This document shows, piece after piece, positions 33,709-44,209 of a DNA stretch of 64,000 nt. The notes under the pieces are model-generated. The model searched no databases, was not told where the DNA came from, and saw only the letters and a list, made by a program, of their open reading frames with translations. Where the stretch lies: positions 26,474,693 to 26,538,692 of the forward strand of contig CM046331.1 of assembly GCA_025403435.1 (NCBI GenBank), given 5' to 3'. Source of the stretch: Artocarpus heterophyllus. Taxonomy: Eukaryota; Streptophyta; Magnoliopsida; Rosales; Moraceae. How positions within the stretch are numbered: position 1 is the first letter of the stretch; each line of letters starts with the position of its first letter. The translations under genes and the position numbers were made by a program.

Positions 33709-35622
33709 GGGCCTTTTCTATTTTGCTCCTTAAACTTTAAAAATTATCATTTTGTCCTTAAACTTTCAAAACTCTTTACTTTGTTCTCTAAACTTTAAAA
33801 ATCACCATTTTGCTCTTTAAACTTCCAAAGCTCCTCACTTTGCCCTATAAACCACTAATTTTTTGCTCAAATACGTAGAATTAAGCTTATTTAATTCGCT
33901 CATGGTTCATCTGTAAGAATAAAAATGAGATTTTATTACTTTTAAGTTTTGTTCAAGTTTTGTAACTCCTTTAATGAGCTGATATTCACCAATATCTGAA
34001 TTTGAACAATAAAGAAGATGAGTTATGTAGGGAAGAAGCTAAGAAAGGACCAAGAGGCATAAGCCTCCCCTCAACTTTTTCATATTTGTTCTTCTAAATA
34101 TACATATTTCTACTAAAATTATATAGCCCCCTCCAAAAAAAAAACAATATTCCCCCCAAAAAAAATTATGACTTTAAACTAAAGTCCAACTAGCAAAGAT
34201 CTTTAAGGTCCTTTTATATTGATCTTTTTTGTATTGATCTTTACATTACTTTCTATTTAATGATTTTTTAGTATGTATCATAAATTCTATCAAATATGCC
34301 TTGATTAGGTTTCATATATATATATATATATATTAGATGTGTTATATTCTAGTGAATAGTTTTTGAGATCGAAAAATATTTATCATCTTGAAAAAAAGTT
34401 TAGACAAAACAAAAGTATTAAATAGATATGATTATAACATTTTACAATATTTTTTATATTTGTTTGAAATTATATTTTGTTTACTTCACTTCTTGTATAA
34501 GAAATTGATTTTTTTGGTCCAAGATAAAGGTTCAATGAACATTGTAGGATAGATTTTAAAAGGGAAACAAAAATCAATTTTTTGTAAAATAATAAAGATT
34601 CTCCTTGAAAGGTGATTAGTTGATGAATGACAAATCATTTGTATTTATTAAGAAAATAATCTTCAATGGCGCTAACAATAAAGTTATCATGTAACATTTT
34701 AGGACATTAAAACTTATGGGAGAAAATAATAATATTTAATAATTATTCATTTTAATTAAATATTTGTTGTAGTTATTAGCCCCCCTAATTGAATTTTTTG
34801 GTCTCGTGACCATTTCTTCTAGCTGAATTTTTTGGCTTCATCACTAGAGATACGCATTGAAGATAGGGAGATATTGACAAATAATATCGACTTATTAAAT
34901 GAGAGTTACATATCAAAGATGAGAAGAAATATACATGTAACCCTTCCGAAGTGAGAGCTCATATTAAATTAAAAAAAAAAACCTAAGTTAGAGAATAAAC
35001 GTGAAACACAACTTGAAAGTGATAAAATTTCATTTTCACCCTCACAAGTAAATTCATGTGCAAATTATGTGAGATTAATTTCGTTTATTTGAAAAAAATT
35101 GAAAAGTCAGAGGGCAAAGAGAGAAGTTTTGAAAGTTCAAAAGGTAAATTAATGATTTTTAAAGTTCAAGAGGCATAGTAGAGAGCTTTAAAAATTCAAA
35201 AGATAAAGTGGTGATTTTTAAAGTTCAGGAAACAAAGTGTAATGTTCGTTAATATCTAAATTTAAATATTAAAGAATATGAGTTACGCATTAAAAATGAG
35301 AAAAAATATACAGGCAAACCCTTTCTAAATAAGAGTTCAAATAAAAAAAAAAAAACAAAGGCATCAAGTGAGAGTGTAAATATAAAACAAAACCTGAGTC
35401 ATTAAAACTCATTTTTGCTTTTACAAGTAACCCGTGCTAGAATCACGTGAACTTAATTCCGTCTATTTAAATGGAAAATAAAAAATTTAGGAGACAAAAT
35501 AAAAAGCTTTGAAAATTCATAGACAAAATGGTGATTTTTAAATTCATGGGGTAAAGTAAAGAGTTTTAAAAGTTTAGGAGAAAATAGTGACTTTTAAAGT
35601 TTAGAAGCAAAGTGAAAAAAAT
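33709..35622. mobile_element. MULE-like foldback element with a duplicated right arm
   Basis: The left arm (33709-34010) holds tandem TTTGTCCTTAAACTTTCAAAA-type units followed by GAATAAAAATGAGATTTTATT. The reverse complement of the right arm (35622 back to about 35285) has the same order: TTTGCTTCTAAACTTTAAAA units, then GCAAAAATGAGTTTTAATGA. A second copy of the right arm lies at about 34905-35235, so the right end was tandemly duplicated with a period of about 370 bp. No transposase reading frame and no clear target duplication were seen. Long inverted repeats with such TCC-TAAACTTT units suggest a MULE or foldback class. Confidence 0.6.
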
Positions 35623-35640
35623 CCTAAAATTTTAGAGGGT

Positions 35641-37580
35641 ATTAATATTAATAACCAAAAAAATAGAGTTATCAGAGCAAAAAATATAAAAATAAAAAAG
35701 TTAAAATTTAGATGACTCATATTTCCTAAGTGGATAGTTTCTTTAGCAAAAAGCTTTTCCTTCACCATACAATGACTAGCAATATAGGTGAGATATTCCA
35801 TAGCTGCAAAGCTATGACTTGACATAACAGTCATTCTCAAAGTCCACTAAAACTTGGAATCGAATCTATCTTTATATCTATACTCTTTGACAAGTGACAA
35901 GTACTAGTTACACTTTCTATTTAACTCTCTTTTACGCTTTTTCTAACTACTGCCTCACACGTAGAATCCACTAATATTATAAATTATTATTTAAACAAAA
36001 AATAAAACAATAGAATCTATATATTACATAGTGAATAAATAAAATGTAAAAAAGAATGCAACTAACATTCCCAATACTCTATATATTCTATTCAAAAGAG
36101 CTAAGGCCTCTTCCTTAGCTGTTAAGTGGCTAGGGAATGAAACAATCCCCTGGTCTTTTATTTATTTATTTATTTATTATTATTATTATTATTTCTTTCC
36201 TATCCTCATTTAATTTGGCTTTTACATTTTCCTACTTTTTTCATAGTTTTTTTCCTTTTACTTTTTTTTTTGTTTTTCTTACTTTCTCATTTGCATTTTC
36301 AGTGCTTTATTTTTTGTGCTTATCACCTTTGTATATTTTTTTCCAGTTGTTTTCCCTCTCAAATCTTATATATTTTCAGAGTCGCTTCATTTTTTTAAAT
36401 ATGTATCATCAAGATATTTTGAATTTTTTCCTTATTGTATTTTATTTTACATCATTTAAAATATAATTTTATTAAGTGCACTTCCAACTTTTGATCATAT
36501 TCTTTTCTATTTAAACTTTTTTGCCTTTTTATTTTGGCTTCCTAATATTTCCATACTTACATGTATTCTTCTTTTAGCATTCCAACAACCATTTTTCTCA
36601 TTAATATTATTCCTCTAATTTATTCATAAAATTTTCTCCCACATTTAACCCTACTTAAATATTTTTAAAGTGACCTTCCCAACTGTTATTTTCTCATGAT
36701 ACTTTCAAATTAATTTTCTCTATGATTTTACTAAGTATATTTTTTAAATAAAAAATCTCTAATTTGAGTCTACATTCTAATATTTTCTCTATCTCACACA
36801 CACACTTGAACCAAAATGCATGTTTAGATTGAAGCATGCATATTAATCCATTTGTTTTCTCATTCTTATTTTTTAAAAAAAAAAATTCTTATATTTGTAA
36901 TGAACCTTATTAAACTTTTTTCTCCCTAATATTCTCTTATTAAAATATTTTTTTTCTCAAATACGTGATTTCTTATGCATTTTATTAGTCAATTTTTTTT
37001 TCTCATAGAGACCCTTTTAAATATCCCCTAATTGCTTCTCTCAAATAGTTCTGTCTTGCCTAAACATTTTTGTCTTATAACCATCTCAAATAATTCTTAT
37101 ATATGGCCCATAAATAATTTACTGGCTAATTTTTTTGTTAATTTTCCCCTTATCTACTAAATTTTTTTCCACTAAATTAAACTATTTTTTGTGCTAAGCT
37201 AAACTATTTTAAGAATAATAAATGAGTAGAACTAAATTTTAGATATTCCTATTAGAAAAATACAAAAAATACACGCGCAAAACACATACTTATAACTAGT
37301 ATAAAATATAAATATCAATTTAACCACATCTTTTTCTTTTATGATCATTTCACTGAATCTCACATGCATATAATTGTGTAAGGGCAAAATTCTCTTGAAA
37401 AAGCATCCAAGAACATAGTGATAGAGCTAGAATATAATTTCGACAGAGCATGACTGTAAAAAATAATAGTAATTTTCTATTAAATAGAATTATGATTAAA
37501 AATTTTTCATTTTTAACTAGAAACATAGTTGTTTTTTTAATTAAAGGGGAATGAAAAAAAAATAGCAATTTCTCATGACA
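35641..37580. other. AT-rich intergenic DNA with pyrimidine tracts
   Basis: The region 36150-37150 is dominated by T/C-rich sequence including (TTTA)n and (TTA)n at 36158-36195. The open frame at 36137-36466 is almost all Phe, Ser, Leu and Ile and is not credible as a protein. No gene is seen. Confidence 0.5.
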
Positions 37581-37872
37581 CTTTTTAAAGTAAATAGCAG
37601 GTTTTGAAATTATTTATAATAAATAACAAATTTGTTATATAAATAATTATTTATTGTGTAAATATAAATTATTTACGCCGTAAATAATGAGGTAAATAAA
37701 TTATTTATACTTTGAATTTATTTACTTTTGTAAATAAGAATTATTTACACTATAAATAAAAGAGTAAATAATTTATTGACACTATAAATTTACTATTTAC
37801 TATAATTATTTTTAAAACCGACTATTTACTATAATTAATTTTTAAAAACTGCTATTTACTACAATTTTAAGT
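37581..37872. mobile_element. MITE-like inverted-repeat element, about 290 bp
   Basis: The left edge CTTTTTAAAGTAAATAGCAG and the reverse-complemented right edge CTTAAAATTGTAGTAAATAG begin long imperfect inverted repeats made of AAATAGCAG-TTTT and TATAGTAAATAG units. The centre is TA-rich (TAAATAATTTATT). No coding capacity. The target duplication is unclear. Confidence 0.55.
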
Positions 37873-40426
37873 ACATGCATGCAATCATCTATTTGTGGAG
37901 TTATCGCACACATTAGTTGACACTTCTATGCCAATTTTCTTACCCCAAACTCTTTTTCAAAACTATTTCTTGAGTCTTTAACTCGAGACTTATAGAGTGT
38001 TCGACAAACCAATTTAACTACAAAAATAAGTTCAAATACTATAACATGTCTCAAGAAATTCATGTCTCCCCTTGCCAAGTGAGAGAAAACTCATAAGTCT
38101 CTTTAGGGGGTGCTCCAACTCCCTTGAGACGCCTCGTGAAACAGTCCTTGGAGCCATGTTGCCTTGCTTCTAGAGTGCCAAGGCATGGAAAAGAGGTCTC
38201 GATGAGGGAATTTGTTGGTTGTATGACTCTCCGCCGTCCCCAACACACGATGTGCAAAGTAAGCCACCCGTAGGCCAAGAGTGCCCACGGAGCGTACGCG
38301 ACCATGAGGGTCCTATGCGTCTCCATGAGTTAAGATGTCTTGTGGACAGTATCAGCGAGGTCTGATATTGTGCGAGCCTAATGACCAAGAGGCTGGCATA
38401 TGTGCTTCTAGCCTAGGGCACATGGGTGTAGTTTCCCCCACGTGGGCCACATTGCAAACCAAGCTAGGGTGTCATGGTGCAATGTAGGTAACTAGGCGGC
38501 CAAAAATGAGTTGGTTAAGGTTCGGCCATACTCACGGGACTCGATTGTTAGCAGGACACAAAAAGGATGACACCGGTTGAGCGAGCGACTTAGTGTGGGT
38601 CTGTAGAGTATGATAAGGTGACATGCTCGCAAGTTTGAGGCATGTTGGCCTAGGGACTTGGCCTAAGGGCTTAGGGAACCCTTAGGGCCTTGGTACACAA
38701 AAATTGCACCTATGATTGGGACAGATCTAATGTAAGACATGTTGGTTAGTCTTAAGCCAAGAAGTCACAAGTGCTACTAAGAGACAGACATCCTTGGGCT
38801 AACAACCATGTGGTAGGTGTCTAGGGAAGACCTGCAAGCCTGTTGGTGGTCGAGTGCTCAAGGCACAAGGCCTCAACACATGCAAGCAACCACGATTCTT
38901 GTATGCGAGACTCAATTACGAGCGAAGTTCGTAGACATGAAATGGGATGCATACGCGCAAGAGCTTGGTGATAAGACTGGCCTTGACTCGAGGAGTCTTA
39001 AAGCCATATAGTCATATTCTGCACGTTAAAAATCCTAAATCGTGACAACATGTAAGAGCTTTATACTATAGTCGCCTTTTGTTTTACGTAATAGTTGCTG
39101 AGAATTTTACACTGCACAGTTTGAAATGATGAGTTCAAACTGGTACACTAAACACACTATTAATACATTGAAAACATTTCACGCACCCTACAAAACACTT
39201 CCTAGCAACTCCCTATACCCAGCAATGACTTTCCAAAACTAAAATCAAAATGCTTAGCTTCAAATAAGGAAATGTTCCACCTTTCTATTTAGCGTGAACA
39301 AGAATTGCTTAGTGTGTGATATGTTTTGTTTTACTGTAGTAGTTTCAAATATTATTGTGTAAACTAATACACAATGGACATGGAAAGCCTCAATATTTTT
39401 AAAACTAGACTATTTTGGATTTTTTTATCTTTACAATCTTGCTTTTCTTTTCTAAGAATAGTTTTTAGTCAGGCACCTTGACCAATCCAACAATTCTTCG
39501 TAAATGTAATATTATTCGTATATCTATGTAAATATTCAATTTGTTCACATATAACTACTTAATAAAGGGAGTCCAACATATAACACTTAATTATTATAGT
39601 GTAAAGCTCTCACAGTGCTATAATGCTTAACTTTCAACTTAGTTACTGAACACTCTTTTTACCTATAAATATGCAACCACTACTACGTAGGTAGAATAGA
39701 TCATCCCTCCACCTCCCTTCTTTTGAAATTTTGTTTAAAGAGCATTCAACTAGAAAGACAATATTTCTTTTCAAAAATTCCATGATAAGAGTTAATTATA
39801 AAACCATTATTTTATCTTTATTTGTTTTTAAACAAATAACCTTTTATTTTTAAGATTTACGATCAAATATCATATAATTTGATTTTTTTTTTTTGGAAAT
39901 CCTTCCCATGTTAATGAGAAAAAAAAAAGGAAAAATGTATGATAAATGGTTGTTAATGCTCGATTATGACTTTGTCAGTTGATGCTTTTAAATTTCAAAG
40001 GTGTTTGGACCCTAACGGTCCTCCCTATCACTCGCAACCTTTTGGAACCCTCGTTTCTAAATTTGAAACGGTGTTTGGAAACTTGGTTTGAACTAAAACT
40101 TTTTAGTTCAAACTAATTTTGTTACAATATTTTATCTCACAAAATTTGAGTTGATAAAATTTTGTTAATTTAAACATTATTTGAACTGAGTTCCTAAAGG
40201 CCTTAAAATTTCTAAGACGAAACCCTAGTCTATCACACCATCTTTTTTACTTGATAATGTTAAACTATAAATGGTGAAAACGAATCATTCATTTATGTTG
40301 TCTCGTTATTTTTTTTTGTAGGCATCTTTTTTTCAAAAAAAGTGAATAAACGAAAAAAAAAATCCTTGTTTCCTATCTGACCTCTTCTTTTTCTTATTTC
40401 TTATACTTTTTCTTGGAAGAACATTG
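37873..40426. other. Intergenic DNA with a GC-shifted island at 38050-39010
   Basis: The island 38050-39010 differs sharply in base composition from its AT-rich flanks and has several overlapping open frames on both strands (38060-38326 and 38170-38388 minus; 38817-39011 plus). None contains a recognisable domain, and their overlap argues against coding. It may be part of an old retrotransposon. The part 39010-40426 is AT-rich. A MITE-like sequence at about 40065-40205 (TTTGGAAACTTGGTTTGAAC) resembles one at 46645-46800 inside the intron of the OB-fold gene. Confidence 0.4.
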
Positions 40427-42369
40427 TGTTGAAAAAATAGTACACAGCGAAAATTTAAAAATTTTTATACCAGAGTATTTTTCAAAATACAAGTTTGACA
40501 CGTTATATGCATAAATTAACCGGATCTTACTAACCTTGTATGCCGAAAAGCTTTCATAATCTGTGAAGAGTATAACGTTCTAGAAAAGCCTCAACCAACT
40601 AGTCTTCTTTGCTATTCTCTATCCACGATCGGAGTGCATGTGGGCGCACAACGTACAACTCTTCCCGGTTACTCTCATTTTAACCAATTGAGAAATACCC
40701 AAAACTATTGTTTGTGATTTGTGAACAATAGCTCTTCAGGGGAGTTTTGAGAGACTCATAGAATAGAGTGCTCACTCTTGATCTCTCAACTGATCTAAAT
40801 AAATTATGAGTCTCATTTCCAGTTTATAGATATTGGACCTAGGGGTTAGTCCTTATCTAATAAGGCCTTAAAAATTTGAATCTGGATTAATATCTGATAA
40901 TATCGCGTAAAAATACATGATTAGATTATTATTCGGTCAGTAGGCCGGACTGGTAGATCGGCTTGCCGAACTTACTCTATTGGCAAACCGAACCTGAAGA
41001 CCGGCCTGCTAAACTTACGATAAATGATCCATGCAAATCTTTTATTTCCCACATGAGATTCTTTAGATAAAGCCCCAGTTTTAATTCAAATAATCTAATA
41101 GAGAAGTTATCTGATTACAACAATAATATCTAAATAATCTCTAGGAAAATAAATATTTCGGATAATTCAACAAGTTTATTTTGAATTAATTTTCACAAAG
41201 TTAATTCAACCGATAAACAGACATAAATTATCTAATCTTATCAAATTTCAGTCAATCTGATAATTCAACATAAGTCACCAATTTATTAGAAAAGCACGTA
41301 GTATCGTTACATGATTTATTTTGAGCTAGCAAAGAGGACCTGATGGACCTATATAGTTCAAGCTCCCGATAATTAGAAACTCAATATCCCAGATATGCAT
41401 TTCATAATTATCAACTCTAATGCTACTCCACTAAAAGCTTAGAGTTATAGTCTTGAACTATTAAAAATTACAAAGCCCGAATAGCTAAGTTTTCATGACA
41501 TATCATAATGTATCATATCCCCATAGGATATCCATAATTAGCTTAAGGATAAATTTTGTCTTACCTTCCCGATTATTTTCTTTTATGTTCCATTATTTCA
41601 CCATTGGAAAACTTACCATCCAAAGACAGTATACCATTTGGTTACACCTATGTATCTAAATGGTTAAGTACTCTAGTTTTTCAATTACAGGATAACGCAT
41701 ATAAGAGGATATCATTGACTCCTAAAGAGGAGCTATAGAGTTTGTAACTATGAATAATAAGTTTACGCTATCAAGGGTCATGTTTTCAACTTACCGATAT
41801 GCGTACTATCATTAAATATGGATGTCACCCTTTGATACATCAAAAGATATAAGTCAAGACAACGGGCCTACTATTCATATCAGGATTAAGATACAAACAC
41901 ATATGATTGTCTAAAGTGAATTGATTTGTCGAGACAGAATTATTAATCCAAATCAATTACATTTTATGTCCCCAACTAATGCATCATCACCCCACGACAA
42001 TGCACCAATATTTCTATTCACGGAGTCCACCTCCAATAGCCAAGACAAACCATCTCCTATTAGGGATATAGACGACATAACAATCTTTATATGAATAAAG
42101 TGCCCAACTTTATTCCCTCAATTGCGGATCTTATAATTTAGACCGTCACATTTAGAATTTTGTTTTCTGCATAATCTGTCCATCATATACCTGATTCTAA
42201 AGGTTTAGAGCAATAGTCTCAGACTTTAGTTTGCTTATCATGCATTCAACAAATATGAACATAAAGAGGCCAACGATTTGGTATATGAATAACAAATAAA
42301 TTCTTTATTGATAAAAATATCTCTAAAAACATATTACATTTTTACTTCTTAGGGCATACATGTCTAACA
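40427..42369 (-). mobile_element. Solo LTR of a copia-like retrotransposon, 1,943 bp
   Basis: Read on the minus strand the unit starts TGTTAGACATGTATGCCCTA and ends ACTATTTTTTCAACA, giving the TGTT...AACA terminal inverted repeat of an LTR. The flanks CATTG (40422-40426) and TATTG (42370-42374) look like a 5-base target duplication with one change. No primer-binding site or internal coding sequence adjoins either end, so this is a solo LTR left by recombination between two LTRs. Two diverged relatives lie at 26136-32270 and 32882-33705. Confidence 0.75.
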
Positions 42370-42374
42370 TATTG

Positions 42375-43930
42375 CCACCACCATTCCAGCTAAATCCATC
42401 ACCATTGTCCTTGCAAAAACACTAATTGATGCTGACCGACCAACAGTAACCAATCATTATAGGTGAGTTTCCTTTTTTCCCTATAAGAATTGAGCAAATT
42501 ACCAATCATCAACCACAGAACAACCCTAATCCGTAATAAAAATAAAAACAAGTGAGTTATTTTAAAATATACGAGTTGTTTTCGAAACGTGTAAAATTAA
42601 TTTAAAAATAGTGTAAAAGAATTGATACTTTTCCTTTTTTTAAATTTCTTTTATATATAAAAAAGAAAATAGTCTATTTCTTATTTTTCATCATTTATAA
42701 TTGTAGATGTAGAAATTTACGGTCTATTTATTCTTAGGGTCCATGGCCAATCTAACGTCGTGACGATGAGACTCACATGTAAATGGTAAAAAAAGTGCAA
42801 TAAATAAATAAGAACACAAAAATTTAGAGCAGTTCACCCTCAATGTGAGAGCTACGTTCACTATAGAGGTAGGGTTTTCACTATTCAAATAATAAAGTAC
42901 ATTGAATAACAAGAAAGTGAAAACTAGTAATCGTGTGGCTCTATATGTGGTAAATGATGCCACATCTTATATATAGAATAGGCTCGTGCTACGTGAACTG
43001 TATGATCTGATTTGGTTTTGACACTTGAATTTTAAATATACTCGTATCTATAATGTGGTTATGAATGCGGGATTGTGTTGCTCCTTCTAATAAAGGTGAT
43101 TTGAATTTGAACTAGACCGACCGATATGTGTCCTCCTGATTAGGATGACTTTAATTTGAATGAGACCTTTCATGATATTAAGATAAACTAAATCTCCTGT
43201 AATCTTTTGATAAATTCAAAGTAGTCATTATAAGATACGTTGGCTCCGTCCCTTGTAGTCATATGGAAGCTCTTAGTAGGCGACATAAACCATGTAGCCT
43301 CTATGACATGGAATGTTTTAGTCCTTTGTTGCCTACATAAAATATCTGGGCTTCTAGAAAGCGACACTACGTGAATGATGTAGCCTTCTAGGAGAAGCAT
43401 GTGAACCATGTAGCCTCCTAGCAAGTCAAGTGACAAGAACCTTGCAAGCTTCAAGCAAGAGACATGAATCACGCAGGCAACATGACATGGATCATGCAAT
43501 CTCCTCCTCTATTGGATGACATAGTGTGTTTAGGCCTCCCTTAAGGCGCACCTACTTTTCCCATTGTAGGTGACTCAAAACCTCCTCCCTTTGTAGAGGC
43601 CACAAATCGTGGCGTTATATGTGTGGTAACCGTTACATGCTTGATCCAATCGACACAAGTACAGAAAAGATCGGCGAATGAGATTTTAACCCAATAGGCA
43701 AAAATATTGAGCATTTTTTTTTGAAAACTCATATGGTGGAGAAGGCAATTTTACTTTATCAATAAAGTATAATATTTTATTACGCTCTAATTTATAGCTT
43801 TTCACATTAAAAATTAACAATGTGGAATATAAAATTGCTTTTAATCGTATGCCACATTGTTAAAAAGTTAATTTAACTGCTGAAACGCGTGCCTTACATT
43901 GATGGATCAAAATTACTTTTTTCAACGTAA
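42375..43930. other. Intergenic DNA with degenerate CATGTAGCCT repeats
   Basis: Between 43250 and 43500 the words ACCATGTAGCCTC and GACATGGA/GACATGAA recur at irregular spacing, making an open frame on the minus strand (43188-43499) rich in His, Met and Leu without a known domain. The segment 42770-42970 looks like LTR-derived DNA. No gene is supported. Confidence 0.4.
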
Positions 43931-44159
43931 AAATTGCTCTCTTTTGTTTTTCTTTTTGTTTTTAAGAAGAAGAAGAAAAGCGATAATATAAATGGTTCTT
44001 CGCTCCTATTTTTAGTAATTGGAGGATTAATACGGGAAGAGTCAGAGTTGAAACCCAAACAAACGATTGGAAATTGCAAAACTGAAGAGACTAAAAGCGA
44101 GAGGGACGAAGAGAGAGAAGTACATTTGACAATCTCCTCCTCCATTTCTTTGAAATTCC

Positions 44160-44174
44160 AGGGTTAGGGTTAGG
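44160..44174 (+). promoter_or_regulatory. Telo-box-like AGGGTTAGGGTTAGG in the 5' leader
   Basis: Two and a half GGGTTA units lie 36-50 bp before the start codon of the OB-fold gene. Short telomere-like boxes are common near the transcription starts of plant genes expressed in dividing cells. This is a sequence observation; activity is inferred. Confidence 0.5.
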
Positions 44175-44209
44175 TCGGATTTTTCAAGCTTTTTAAAGGT
44201 CTGTGAGCT

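Noticed and set aside
36137..36466. 109-residue open frame
   Set aside because: Nearly all Phe, Ser, Leu and Ile from a T/C-rich tract, so low complexity with no family.
38060..39011. Overlapping frames in the GC-rich island as a possible gene
   Set aside because: No recognisable domain, several frames compete, and no frame dominates; kept only as a finding.
43188..43499. 103-residue minus-strand frame
   Set aside because: Built from degenerate CATGTAGCCT repeats, with no domain.
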